Source: Pannonibacter phragmitetus_B (GTDB lineage: Bacteria > Pseudomonadota > Alphaproteobacteria > Rhizobiales > Stappiaceae). Taken from it: a DNA stretch of 64,000 nt. Below are positions 28,181 to 38,016 of this stretch, one piece after another. Every line of letters begins with the position of its first letter. Positions within the stretch are counted from its first letter, which is position 1. The stretch covers positions 868,001 through 932,000 of the forward strand of contig NZ_JBNINT010000001.1 of the NCBI RefSeq assembly GCF_050510895.1, given 5' to 3'. A program made the position numbers and the translations under genes. Under the pieces are notes generated by a model. It was not told the origin of the DNA. It did not search any database and saw only the letters and a list, made by a program, of their open reading frames with translations.

Positions 28181-29266
28181 ATGGATCTGGCTCGGGTTAC
28201 ACTACTGAAATGTATAGACATGCTGCGCGAGGAAAAGTTGGGGTCTTCATCCGGAGTGGCAGAAGTTGCCGGGCAGATCATTGAACCGCTTGCGCGGCAC
28301 CTGGAGCGCAATGGCCTTTCGATAGAAGAGGTGGCGCGCAAGGCTGGCGTCATGCTGCCGCCTGCCGAAGGACGTTACGAGCGCTACCTTCCGATGAATG
28401 ACGTCGCTTGTCTTCTCCAACAGGCGGGTAAGCTGCTGGATGATCCGCTGATCGGCTTGAGGTCTTCCGTCATGGAGCCGGTCGTTCCGACCCATGCGCT
28501 TGTTCTTGCCTTGCCTTATGCGCCGACATTGCGCCGTCTCTTCGAGGTGTTTGAGGAGGCTCATGCATCGATTGTTGACCTTGAGGCTTGTGAGGTCCGG
28601 CAGGTTTCCGGCCGGCTTGAGGTGATCTGGCGCCATGTTCCCCGGGTTGTGCTGCGCGATCAGCTGAATGATTGCATCGCCATGCTGACGTGCATGTTCC
28701 TGTCCTTGGCGGCTGGGCCAGACTGCTTCAAGAATGTTGTGGTGCGCCTGGAACGGGAAAGGCCGGAGGATGCGCGGCTGCACCGGCAGTGTTTCGGGCC
28801 AAATGTGCAATTTGACCAGAATCACTCGGCGATCAGCCTGCCGGTAGAGCTGGCTGACAAACCGCTGCCGGGGGCGTATCCGATTCTCTTTGAGTCCCTG
28901 GTAGAGCTGGCTATGCGGCGGCTTGCGGATCGTGGACGGCTGTCAGGTATTACCGCGCTGGTCAGTGAGGAAATTGCCCGCCGTGTCGGAGAGAAGGACC
29001 TTTCTCTTGAAAGTGTTGCGCGTGCTGTTGGCGTCAGTGGCCGTGTGCTGCAGCGCAGGCTGAGCGAGCAGGGGGTTACCTTCCACGAGTTGCATGATGA
29101 TGTTCGCCGTGGAATTGCAGCAGATCTTCTGCGCACGACCGGCTTGCCAATTTCAGAAGTTTCGTTCCGTCTTGGTTTCTCGGCCGTGGGCAATTTTACC
29201 CGCGCTGCCAAACGCTGGTTTGGCATGACCCCGAGCGAGTGGCGCAGGACTGAAGCGCGCCGCTGA
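28181..29266 (+). CDS. AraC family transcriptional regulator
   Basis: 361 residues. The N-terminal part (residues about 25-210) is an arabinose-binding-type domain (PF12625-like, with GLSIEEVARKAGV and DPLIGLRSS). The C-terminal part carries two HTH motifs (LSLESVARAVGVSGRVLQRRLSEQG and LPISEVSFRLGFSAVGNFTRAAKRWFGMTPSEWR), as in OruR/ArgR-like regulators of amino-acid use. The target is not evident. The start is probably 28181, though the ATG at 28220 is possible. Confidence 0.9.
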   Translation: MDLARVTLLKCIDMLREEKLGSSSGVAEVAGQIIEPLARHLERNGLSIEEVARKAGVMLPPAEGRYERYLPMNDVACLLQQAGKLLDDPLIGLRSSVMEPVVPTHALVLALPYAPTLRRLFEVFEEAHASIVDLEACEVRQVSGRLEVIWRHVPRVVLRDQLNDCIAMLTCMFLSLAAGPDCFKNVVVRLERERPEDARLHRQCFGPNVQFDQNHSAISLPVELADKPLPGAYPILFESLVELAMRRLADRGRLSGITALVSEEIARRVGEKDLSLESVARAVGVSGRVLQRRLSEQGVTFHELHDDVRRGIAADLLRTTGLPISEVSFRLGFSAVGNFTRAAKRWFGMTPSEWRRTEARR

Positions 29267-30095
29267 CTGGCTGAAAGATTGTCAATGGCTGCCGCGGTCT
29301 CTCAGTCGAGGCGCGACAGGTATTGCCTCGCAGCGTTTGAGCGCCCTGCGAAGATGCATGGCTGGCCCGGCAAAACCGGATGTTCCGGCACCTGCGTGTA
29401 TGCCTCAGAGGCAGATACACGCGCAGTTTGCTCTTCCATCAAACATTCAAGATTAGGCAAGTAACGAATCGATCCGGCTTTATTTTTCGGGCCACTCAAT
29501 GCTGCGTGGGGGCTGAAAACTACTTTCTGCACATCCAGGCTGCAGGATCCTCTCTCATTCTGGTTGTGTGATATTGGGCAATAACTGGACACTTTCAGTA
29601 AGGTTTAGTGCCTTTTGGTCCATAAGGATTAGATATTTATATCAATGATATCGCGGTCTGTTGTGGCTGTTTCCGTCTTCAGTTTCTTGTTGTTTTGTTA
29701 TGTAGTCTTTATATATCTATATTGATAATTCGTAAATCTCATTTATCAATTAATTGTATTTTATATATTCTTTGTTGTTTATTCATTTGTGATCGTAATT
29801 CTCCAATTTTTCCTATTTTTTATTGTTGGCCCTGACGTTTCTTTGCAGAATTAAAGTGCAGGGTGATCGAAAAATGGCGTCATATGAGAAGGTGGATACG
29901 TGAAATGGGTGGCATATTAGTGCCCGTGACGTAAATGAGCGTTGTGTTTGCGGTGCCTTTTAGGGGCGTCTCGTTGCGCAGTGCGAAATGCGGAAAGTGC
30001 TCCCAAAGATCCGGGTCTCCAAGGTGGGAGGTGGCCGGGATCTGCTCTGGCGCATTCATTTGTCACGCCCTGTTCAACCACCAGGCTAGAAAACG
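29267..30095. other. Large AT-rich non-coding region
   Basis: 829 bases without a supported gene. Bases about 29600-29830 are extremely AT-rich (runs such as TTATATATCTATATTGATAA and TTATCAATTAATTG), quite unlike the 62% GC chromosome. It may be a silencer-bound (Ros/MucR or H-NS-like) promoter region of the MerR gene, an sRNA locus, or foreign DNA. A weak frame at 29302-29592 on the minus strand has no family resemblance. Confidence 0.45.
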
Positions 30096-30539
30096 ATGAA
30101 CAGCTTAGCACCCAATATGGTCGTCATTCCGGATATTGCAGGTCCGGTTGTGGATGAAGGCGGCGAGCCGAAACTCCTTGCGATCTCCGAAATGTCGGAG
30201 AATTTCGGCGTGACGCTCCGGACCCTGCGTTTCTACGAGGAAAAGGGCCTCATCAATCCGGTGCGTAAAGGTGCGCGCCGTTTCTATTCCGCCCGTGATG
30301 TGGGCCGGATGCGCGTCATCCTTCAGGCCAAGAAGATTGGCCTGACCCTGACCGAAATTCGCCGCGTTCTGAAGCTCGTTGAAAGCAACACGCCCCGCCG
30401 CAGCCAGCTGGAAGAGCTGCGCGGCATCTGTGCGGGTCAGCAGGACATGCTGCGTGAACAGCATGCGCTGCTGCAGGAGCAAGTTGCGGAAGTCGATCAC
30501 GTAATGCAGTCCCTCGACCGGCTGATTGCCGTATCCTGA
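30096..30539 (+). CDS. MerR family transcriptional regulator
   Basis: 147 residues. After a 26-residue leader, the MerR HTH (LLAISEMSENFGVTLRTLRFYEEKGLINPVRKGARRFYSARDVGRM) is followed by a coiled-coil dimerisation helix. No metal-binding cysteine cluster is seen; the single cysteine is in GICAGQQ. Relatives in alphaproteobacteria are small, ligand-unknown regulators. A strong terminator follows. The large AT-rich region upstream is probably its control region. Confidence 0.88.
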   Translation: MNSLAPNMVVIPDIAGPVVDEGGEPKLLAISEMSENFGVTLRTLRFYEEKGLINPVRKGARRFYSARDVGRMRVILQAKKIGLTLTEIRRVLKLVESNTPRRSQLEELRGICAGQQDMLREQHALLQEQVAEVDHVMQSLDRLIAVS

Positions 30540-30564
30540 GTCCTGCATCGCAGATATTGAAGAC

Positions 30565-30600
30565 CGGAGTCCGGACGGCAGGCCGGGCTCCGTTTCTTTT
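30565..30600 (+). terminator. Terminator of the MerR gene
   Basis: CGGAGTCCGG (30565-30574) pairs with CCGGGCTCCG (30583-30592), including one T-G wobble, and is followed by a T-tract with one C. It is 26 bases after the stop. Confidence 0.85.
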
Positions 30601-30647
30601 GTGTTCTGTTTGCATCTGACAACAGCGTGACTTGCGCTGCACCTGAC

Positions 30648-30684
30648 AAAACGCCCCGGAAGCGTAATGCTTGCCGGGGCGTTT
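30648..30684. terminator. Terminator of carA (bidirectional)
   Basis: AAACGCCCCGG (ending 30659) pairs with CCGGGGCGTTT (30674-30684), with a 14-base loop. On the minus strand it is followed by TTTTGTC. It lies between the convergent MerR and carA genes. Confidence 0.8.
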
Positions 30685-30713
30685 ATTTGCCGTAGCTGTG
30701 TGCTGTCAGCGTA

Positions 30714-31907
30714 TCAGGCGCTTGCCTGCTTTGCCTCACGCATCACTTCGGTGAAGCGCTGGAACAGGTAGTGGCTGTCACGCGGGCCAGGAGAGGCTTC
30801 CGGGTGATACTGCACCGAGAACACGGGCTTGCCCTTGAGGCGAATGCCGCAGTTGGTGCCGTCAAACAGGGAGACATGGGTCTCTTCCACGGTGTCCGGC
30901 AGGCTTTCCTTGTCCACGGCAAAGCCATGGTTCATGGAGGTGATTTCCACCTTGCCCGTGGTGTGGTCGAAGACGGGATGGTTCGCACCGTGATGGCCCT
31001 GATGCATCTTCACGGTCTTGCCGCCGAGCGCCAGCGCCAGCATCTGATGGCCGAGACAGATGCCGAAGACCGGCAGCCCCTTGTTCACCAGCGCCTGAAT
31101 GGTGGCGACGGAATAGGTGCCAGTGGCCGCCGGATCGCCGGGGCCATTGGACAGGAACACCCCGTCCGGGTTCATGGCGAGGATCTCGTCTGCCGGAGTC
31201 TCGGCCGGAACAACGGTCACCTTGCAGCCCGCATCGGCCAGAAGGCGCAGAATGTTGCGCTTCACGCCGTAGTCGATGGCGACGACATTGAATTCCTTGT
31301 CCTGCTGCTCGCCGTAGCCTTCTTCCCAGACCCAGGGGGTCTGGGTCCAGCTCTGGCTCTGGCCACTGGTCACGTCCCTGGCAAGGTCCATGCCTTCGAG
31401 GCCCGGCCAGGCAGCGGCCTTGGCTTTCAGCGCGTCGATGTCGAACTTGCCATCGGGATGATAGGCAATGACCGCATTCGGCACACCGAGGTCGCGGATG
31501 CGGGCGGTCAGGGCGCGGGTGTCGATACCGCTGATCCCGATGATGCCGCGTGCCTTCAGCCACTCGTCAAAGCGGCGGACGGAGCGGTAGTTGGACGGGG
31601 AGGTGACATCGGCCTTCAGCACCGTGCCACGCACGCCAGAGGCGGACGCCATGTTCAGCGTCTCGATATCGTCCTCGTTCGCACCCACGTTGCCCACATG
31701 CGGGAAGGTGAAGGTTACGATCTGGCCGGCGTAGGAGGGGTCGGTCAGGATTTCCTGGTAGCCGGTGATGGCGGTGTTGAAGCAGACTTCTGCAACGGCC
31801 TCACCTTCGGCCCCAAGGCCCTGGCCCTCGATCACGGTGCCATCGGACAGCACCAGAAGTGCGGTGGCAGGCGGTATGGCCCACGCGTCTGCAGTCGCGG
31901 TCGTCAT
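30714..31907 (-). CDS. carA: Carbamoyl-phosphate synthase small (glutaminase) subunit
   Basis: 397 residues. The N-terminal CPSase domain has LLVLSDGTVIEGQGLG and AEVCFNTAITGYQEILTDPSYAGQIVTFTFPHVGN. The C-terminal class I glutaminase has the nucleophile motif GICLGHQ and the His/Glu pair in VQYHPEASPGPRDS. It passes ammonia to CarB. I chose the ATG at 31907 (MTTATADAW); the frame continues to 32102 without family-like sequence. It is divergent from yqeY, a gene order typical of Rhizobiales. Confidence 0.96.
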   Translation of the reverse strand: MTTATADAWAIPPATALLVLSDGTVIEGQGLGAEGEAVAEVCFNTAITGYQEILTDPSYAGQIVTFTFPHVGNVGANEDDIETLNMASASGVRGTVLKADVTSPSNYRSVRRFDEWLKARGIIGISGIDTRALTARIRDLGVPNAVIAYHPDGKFDIDALKAKAAAWPGLEGMDLARDVTSGQSQSWTQTPWVWEEGYGEQQDKEFNVVAIDYGVKRNILRLLADAGCKVTVVPAETPADEILAMNPDGVFLSNGPGDPAATGTYSVATIQALVNKGLPVFGICLGHQMLALALGGKTVKMHQGHHGANHPVFDHTTGKVEITSMNHGFAVDKESLPDTVEETHVSLFDGTNCGIRLKGKPVFSVQYHPEASPGPRDSHYLFQRFTEVMREAKQASA

Positions 31908-32160
31908 GTCTTGCAATCTCGGTGTTGTTGGTGACATCATGGGCACCGAACGCCCGGATATGCCGAACCCGAGCCAGGCGCTAGCCCCGTGCTTCAAGCG
32001 CGGGAATGTAGGGGAAGCGCCCCGGCAGGTCAACATTGGTGTTCGGGAATAAAAAGACCTTGAATCAAGGGCTTGTTCGCTTGGTACATTGCATGTGGGC
32101 AAATGGCCGGGTAAGAGGGCGTCTTTCAGCGGTCATATTCGTGGTTATTAGGGGCAAGAC

Positions 32161-32628
32161 ATGCGCGAAGACATCAGTGCGTCCTTGAAGGATGCGCTTG
32201 AGGCCGGCGACAAACGCCGCGCTGCCACCCTCCGCCTCATCCTGACTGCCATCAAGGATCGTGAGGCCGCTGCACGTGACAGCGGCCGTGACGGAATCAC
32301 TGATGAAGAGGTGCATCAGTTTCTCAAGCGGATGCTGGCGCAGCGCGAGGAATCCCGTCAGGCCTATGAAGAGGCCGGACAGGTGGACCTGGCCGTTCAG
32401 GAAGAGGAAGAAAGCCAGATCATCCGCGAATTTCTGCCTCGCCAGATGGGCGAGGATGAAATGCGCCGTATCTGCGCTGAAACCATCTCGGATATTGAGG
32501 CGCAGGGGCTGCGTGACATTGGCCGCTGCATGAACTCCCTCAAGGAGCGCTATCCGGGCCAGATGGACTTCGTGCAAGCCTCCTGCCTGGTGAAGGATCT
32601 GCTGCGCACCCGGCCCGGAGACAGCTGA
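32161..32628 (+). CDS. yqeY: GatB/YqeY domain-containing protein
   Basis: 155 residues covering the whole YqeY fold: MREDISASLKDALEAGDKRRAATLRLILTAIKDRE at the start, ISQI-type middle (EEEESQIIREFLP), and the C-terminal helical tail (GRCMNSLKERYPGQMDFVQASCLVKDLL). The domain resembles the tRNA-binding tail of GatB; the stand-alone protein's role is unproven. It is divergent from carA and upstream of dnaG, as in other alphaproteobacteria. Confidence 0.93.
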   Translation: MREDISASLKDALEAGDKRRAATLRLILTAIKDREAAARDSGRDGITDEEVHQFLKRMLAQREESRQAYEEAGQVDLAVQEEEESQIIREFLPRQMGEDEMRRICAETISDIEAQGLRDIGRCMNSLKERYPGQMDFVQASCLVKDLLRTRPGDS

Positions 32629-32818
32629 GGCGCACCGGGCAAGGCTGTTAAAGACTGCCCGCTCACCCCGGTTTGCGGGGATGCCCTTGCAGGTGGCGCC
32701 CTCGCGCTTTAAGTCACTGCTTCCCTCAACGGGGCACTCAAGGCTAATGTAATCCACTTGCCGCCATGGCCGGATGCCTCCGGCCCTGCGGGCCATTCCC
32801 GGCTTCCGGACAGGTTTC

Positions 32819-34839
32819 ATGCGTTTCGACAACCGGCTACTGGACGAAATCAAGGCACGGCTGAGCCTTTCGGACATCGTGGGCCGGCGTGTGAGCTGGG
32901 ACCGGCGCAAGACGCAGCCGGGGCGGGGAGACTTCTGGGCTTGCTGCCCCTTTCATCAGGAAAAATCGCCCAGCTTTCACGTCGATGACCGGCGCGGGCG
33001 CTACAAGTGCTTCGGCTGCGGCGCATCGGGCGATCACTTCCGCTTTCTGACGGATACGGAGGGCCTGAGTTTTCCCGAAGCGGTGGAGCGGCTGGCGGAG
33101 CAGGCCGGCGTTGCGCTTCCCGTTGCTGATCCGAAGATTGCCCGGCAGGAGCGCAAGAAGGCCGGTCTTGCGGAAGTCTGCGAAATGGCGGCGCAGTTTT
33201 TCCAGATGGAGTTTTGTGGCCCGCGCGGTCAGACGGCCCGCGCTTATGTGCAGCGCCGTCAGCTCAGTGCCGAGACCCTGAACGAGTTCCGCTTTGGCTT
33301 CGCGCCCGATACCCGCGACAGCCTGAAACACTATCTGACGGACAAGGGTGTCGAGGAGGCGGTGATGGTGGAGGCCGGTCTGGTGATCAAGCCGGACGAT
33401 GGCCGCCCCTCCTATGACCGCTTCCGCGGGCGGCTGATGATCCCGATCCATGATGAGCGTGGCCGTGTCGTCGCTTTCGGCGGGCGTACTCTCGACCCCG
33501 ATGGCCAGCCGAAATATCTCAACTCGCCGGAAACGCCGCTCTTCCACAAGGGCGTCATGCTGTTCAACGCCCACCGGGCGCGCGAGCCTGCGTTCAAGAG
33601 CGGGCAGGCCTTTGTCGTGGAGGGCTACCTCGATGCCATCGCCCTGTGGCAGGCGGGCCTGCGCCATGTGGTGGCGACCCTTGGCACGGCTTTCACCGAG
33701 GATCAGGTGCTGCGGCTGTGGAAGCTGGCGGCTGAGCCCGTCGTTTGCTTTGACGGTGATGCGGCGGGCATTTCCGCGGCGCACCGGGCGATTGACCGGA
33801 TCTTGCCGGTGCTGCGCAGCGGCCATTCCTTCCAGTTCTGCTTCCTGCCGGACGGGCAGGACCCGGACGACCTGATCAAGGCACGCGGAATTGCCGGGTT
33901 CCATGAGGAGGCCGCCAAGGCGCAGCCCTTGTTCGAGGCAGTCTGGGAGCGCGAGATCAGCACCGCCAATCTGGACACGCCGGAACGCAAGGCTGCACTG
34001 GAAAAGCGTTTCGAGGATCTGATCGGCACCATCGCCGACGAGCGGGTGCGCAAGCGCTATCAGCTGGATTTCCGCCTGCGCCTTTCGAACCTGTTCTACG
34101 AGCATTCCCGCCGCCAGCGCAGCGCGGCTCAGGGCCAGCGGCAGAGTTGGGGACAGGGCGCAGAGCGCGGACGCGGGCGGCCGGGGAAGCCGCCGTTGCC
34201 TTGCAGCTTCTGACGCGCGGGCCGGGCGGTGAGGCCATCACTGCGCCGCAGGGGCCGCTGTTCGGCACAGAGCGTCTGGTCTGCGGGATGTGCGTGAAAT
34301 TCCCCGACCTGCTCGACAAACACATCGAGCGGGTTGCCAGCCTTCCCTTTGCCGATCCGCTGCATGCGGGCTTCCGCAATGCACTGTGCCGCGTGGCACG
34401 TGACTTCAACAGCCTGACCGCAGCGCAGCTGGCTGAAGGTGTCGATGACAGCTTCTACAAGATCCTGCATGAGGTGATGACGGCGGACGAGGCGGGCGCG
34501 CAGAAGCACGGTGACTTCTCCGGCCTCTTCCAGCGCTTTCCGCTGCTCAAGGCGACGCCGCCGGAAGATTTCATCGAAGCTGCCTTCCTGCACTTCCTTG
34601 ACCAGATTGAGCTGATGGCGCTGGAACAGGAGCTGAAGCAGGAACTGGCTGCTGCCGAACACGCCTTTGACGAACTGGCCTGGAACCGTATCCGCGGCCT
34701 GACGCAAGACCTTTCCCGCCGGCGTGAGGAATGCGCCCGTGAGGAGGGTGAACTGGCTGAACGTGCGAAAAAATTGCGCCATGCAGGCCCTGCAATGGTG
34801 CCAGGCCATGGCAATCAGGCGGCTTCGTCCCCACATTAA
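32819..34839 (+). CDS. dnaG: DNA primase, frameshifted
   Basis: About 673 residues after repair. The CHC2 zinc finger is near residues 38-65 (CCPFHQEKSPSF ... CFGCGASGDHF). The Toprim domain has EGYLDAIAL and FDGDAAG, and the C-terminal helicase-binding domain lies in the second frame (LLDKHIERVASLPFADPLH). The frame is lost between two G4 runs (34149-34152 or 34183-34186); one added G restores continuity. DnaG makes replication primers and is essential, so the break must be an artefact. I chose the ATG at 32819 (MRFDNRLLDEI). It lies between yqeY and rpoD. Confidence 0.95.
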
Positions 34840-35309
34840 CCGCGAGGCAGGTCCTCGGGATGTGCCGTTGAACCCGGCAAAGGGCGGCATTCACGGTCCA
34901 GACTGCGTTCTGACTGTGGCTATTTCGCGAATCACATTGACGATTCGCGAATCACACTTGCGAATCGGTGGCGTCGAGCTAAATAGGGGAATTCAGGCAG
35001 CCCACAGCGTTCATGATGGCAAGAGCCACGAGCGGAACATTCAGTCGCGCTGCATATCCTGAGGAATTGTCTGCCGGTCTGGCATTTGCCGGGGCGGTGT
35101 GGCGTCACTCGTCCGGTTTCCACCCTGCGGATGCAGGGCATTCCGGTACGGTTAAGTAGGACTTAAGGGACACCGATTTAAAAGCCGAATCATCGCAAGG
35201 TCTTCGAGAGCTGCGCGTTCCCCGCGCGCCGGAAGGCAGTCTGATGGTTCGGATGTGGGCGAACAGCCGGGCACGGCGCCGCAGACATGCGGCGGTTCTG
35301 GAGCAGAAT
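34840..35309. other. Intergenic region between dnaG and rpoD
   Basis: 470 bases with the GANTC cluster at 34924-34966 and a fifth GAATC near 35187. I see no coding frame with family resemblance. It probably holds the rpoD promoter(s) and a long leader. An upstream in-frame ATG at 35244 could lengthen rpoD by 22 residues. Confidence 0.5.
34924..34966. promoter_or_regulatory. Cluster of four GANTC sites before rpoD
   Basis: GAATC at 34929-34933, GATTC at 34942-34946, GAATC at 34949-34953 and GAATC at 34962-34966 fall in 38 bases. Two of them form the palindrome GATTCGCGAATC (34942-34953), and TTCGCGAATC is repeated. GANTC is the CcrM methylation site of alphaproteobacteria, rare by chance and enriched in cell-cycle-controlled promoters. 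The cluster lies 350 bases upstream of rpoD. Confidence 0.6.
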
Positions 35310-37324
35310 ATGGTAGCGAAAGCGACGCAGACGGAAGAAACCCAGGAAGCGGCAGCAGAAGGTCAGGATGGCCCGCTGCTCGATCTTTCTGATGCTGCCG
35401 TCAAGCGAATGATCAAGGCCGCCAAGAAGCGCGGCTATGTCACCTATGACGAGCTGAATGAGGTGATGCCCTCCGAGCACGTGTCTTCCGAGCAGATCGA
35501 GGACACGATGGCCATGCTTTCGGACATGGGCATCAACGTGATCGACAGCGACGAAGTCGAAGAAGCCCAGACCGACGACGCGGAAGAGGGCGGCGAAATC
35601 GCCGTTGCCAGCCCGACGGCGATTGCCAAGGCCAGCTCCGGCCGCGAGCCAACCGACCGCACCGACGACCCGGTGCGCATGTACCTGCGCGAGATGGGCT
35701 CCGTTGAGCTTCTGTCCCGCGAGGGCGAAATCGCTATCGCCAAGCGCATCGAAGCTGGCCGCGAGGCCATGATCGCCGGGCTCTGCGAAAGCCCGCTGAC
35801 CTTCCAGGCCATCATCATCTGGCGCGACGAGCTGAACGAAGGCAAGGTTCTGCTGCGCGACATCATCGACCTTGAAGCGACCTATGCCGGCCCGGATGCC
35901 CGTGGCGGCCCCGTGGCGGGCGAAGGAGAGGGCGACGAGGAAGAGGAAGGCGATGGCGAACCGCGCAGCCCGGCTGCCGGCAGCGCCCCGCGTGAGGAGG
36001 GCGCGCCTGAGGGACTGCCCGAGGAAGGCGAAGAGGAAGAGGACGAATTCGAGTCCAACGTCTCCTCTCTGCCATGGAAGCGGAACTGAAGCCAAAGGTT
36101 CTGGAAACCTTCGACAGCATCGCTGACAGCTACAAGAAGCTGCGCCGCCTGCAGGATCAGCTGGTGGAGAACAAGCTCTCCAACAAGACCCTGTCGCCGA
36201 GCCAGGAGCGCCGCTACAAGAAGATCCAGGAAGAGCTGGTCGCCGATGTGAAGAGCCTGTCGCTCAACCAGAACCGCATCGATGCGCTGGTCGAGCAGCT
36301 CTATGACATCAACAAGCGCCTGATGGGCTATGAAGGGCGTCTGCTGCGCCTTGCCGACAGCCATGGCGTGGACCGCACGGACTTCCTCAAGCAGTATCAG
36401 GGTGCCGAGCTGGACCCGAACTGGCTGCGCAAGGTGGCCAATCTTGCGACGCGCGGCTGGAAGAACTTTGTCGCCAAGGAAAAGGACATGATCCGCGAGC
36501 TGCGTCAGGAGATCCAGACGCTGGCAACGGAAACGGGTCTCGAGATCACCGAGTTCCGCAAGATCGTGTCCATGGTGCAGAAGGGCGAGCGTGAAGCGCG
36601 CATCGCCAAGAAGGAGATGGTGGAGGCCAACCTGCGCCTCGTGATCTCCATCGCCAAGAAATACACCAACCGCGGCCTGCAGTTCCTCGACCTGATCCAG
36701 GAAGGCAACATCGGCCTGATGAAGGCGGTGGACAAATTCGAGTACCGGCGCGGCTATAAGTTCTCCACCTATGCGACGTGGTGGATCCGGCAGGCGATCA
36801 CCCGTTCGATCGCCGATCAGGCCCGTACCATCCGTATTCCGGTGCACATGATCGAGACGATCAACAAGATCGTGCGCACCTCGCGCCAGATGCTGCACGA
36901 GATCGGCCGCGAGCCGACCCCGGAAGAGCTGGCCGAAAAGCTGCAGATGCCGCTGGAAAAGGTCCGCAAGGTCCTGAAGATCGCCAAGGAGCCGATCTCG
37001 CTGGAAACCCCGATTGGCGACGAGGAGGATTCTCACCTCGGCGACTTCATCGAGGACAAGAACGCAGTTCTGCCCATCGATGCGGCTATCCAGTCGAACC
37101 TGCGCGAAACCACGACCCGCGTGCTCGCCTCGCTCACCCCGCGTGAAGAGCGCGTGCTGCGCATGCGCTTCGGCATCGGCATGAACACCGACCACACGCT
37201 GGAAGAAGTTGGCCAGCAGTTCTCGGTGACGCGTGAGCGTATCCGTCAGATCGAAGCCAAGGCCCTGCGCAAGCTCAAGCACCCGAGCCGCAGCCGCAAG
37301 CTCCGCTCCTTCCTCGACAGCTGA
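35310..37324 (+). CDS. rpoD: RNA polymerase primary sigma factor RpoD, frameshifted
   Basis: About 671 residues after repair. Region 1.1 (AAVKRMIKAAKKRGYVTYDELNEVMPSE) is followed by region 1.2 (DPVRMYLREMGSVELLSREGEI), a long acidic non-conserved insert, then regions 2 (NLRLVISIAKKYTNRGLQFLDLIQEGNIGLMKAVDKFEYRRGYKFSTYATWWIRQAI) and 4 (LEEVGQQFSVTRERIRQIEAKALRKLKHPSR). The frame is lost at 36063-36068; one added C gives NVSLSAMEAELKP. RpoD is essential, so this is almost certainly a sequencing error. The GANTC cluster lies upstream. Confidence 0.96.
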
Positions 37325-37352
37325 GGACGCGGCGGTTCAACAGAATGAAGAG

Positions 37353-37384
37353 AAGGCCGGAGCGGCAACGCTCCGGCCTTTTCC
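37353..37384 (+). terminator. Terminator of rpoD
   Basis: AAGGCCGGAGC (37353-37363) and GCTCCGGCCTT (37370-37380) form a perfect 11-base stem with a six-base loop, followed by TTCC. It also sits just past the stop of the convergent DUF2798 gene. Confidence 0.9.
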
Positions 37385-37387
37385 TGT

Positions 37388-37627
37388 TTATGCCGGATCG
37401 ACCAGAAGGCGGACGAGGCGGCGTGTGAGCGGCAGGGCAATGAGCAGCGCCGGGAAGGCGATGACCCATGACAGCGCCCATGCGGAAGGCCAGTTCGACA
37501 GGAAGTCAGGCCCGAAGCCGAGGTTCTTCGCCGTTGCGACGGCAGACACAACCAGTGTCATGAGGATGGACAGGATAAACGGCATGAGGATGCCCGCGTA
37601 GCGGGCGGGAAAGCGCCTGAGCTGCAT
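37388..37627 (-). CDS. DUF2798 domain-containing membrane protein
   Basis: 79 residues with two membrane helices. The family pattern RFPARYAGILMPFILSILMTLVVSAVATAKNLG, then a short loop FLSNWPSAWALSWVIAFPALLIALPLTRRLVRLLV, is complete. The function is unknown. I chose the ATG at 37627 with AAAGGAAA upstream; the longer frame to 37834 adds a basic, non-conserved stretch. Confidence 0.85.
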   Translation of the reverse strand: MQLRRFPARYAGILMPFILSILMTLVVSAVATAKNLGFGPDFLSNWPSAWALSWVIAFPALLIALPLTRRLVRLLVDPA

Positions 37628-38016
37628 TCGAATTTCCTTTGCAGGGAAAAAGCCGCCGTGAGGGCATATAAAAATCGCATCACGAACCTTGTGCGTGAGC
37701 GCCCTTGCGGACGGCTTCAGGTCTGGATGCGTTGCCTCACGTAAACGCTTACGGCCGGAATGACGGCTCCTCTTGATAAGATGCCGAGCCGCCCTGCGCA
37801 AGCCCCCGCCGCCCTGCGCCCTTCGTCTCTCCATCTTCTATCCGCCCTTACCACACCTCACCATCGTCATCCCGGCTCAAGGCCAGGACGGCGTGAGGGG
37901 GTGGCATTGTTCTCATCCTTATCCTGATGCGGACGTCGGCTTCTTCCTCCCAAAAAGATGATCAATCCGCTCACACCATGCCTCCCTTTGCCTGCGGGAG
38001 CGGGTAGGAAGGGGGC
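37628..38016. other. Intergenic region with a small palindrome
   Basis: 389 bases between the divergent DUF2798 and DUF930 genes. Near 37863-37900 is a GTCATCCCGGCTC... stretch similar to the edges of REP-like elements of this group. No gene is supported. Confidence 0.4.

Noticed and set aside
29302..29592. A 96-codon minus-strand frame in the gap after the AraC gene
   Set aside because: No ribosome site or family pattern; kept only as a note in the intergenic entry.
36063..36068. Programmed frameshifting in rpoD or dnaG
   Set aside because: No slippery heptamer or stimulatory structure is evident, and many unrelated genes show the same one-base loss at G/C runs.
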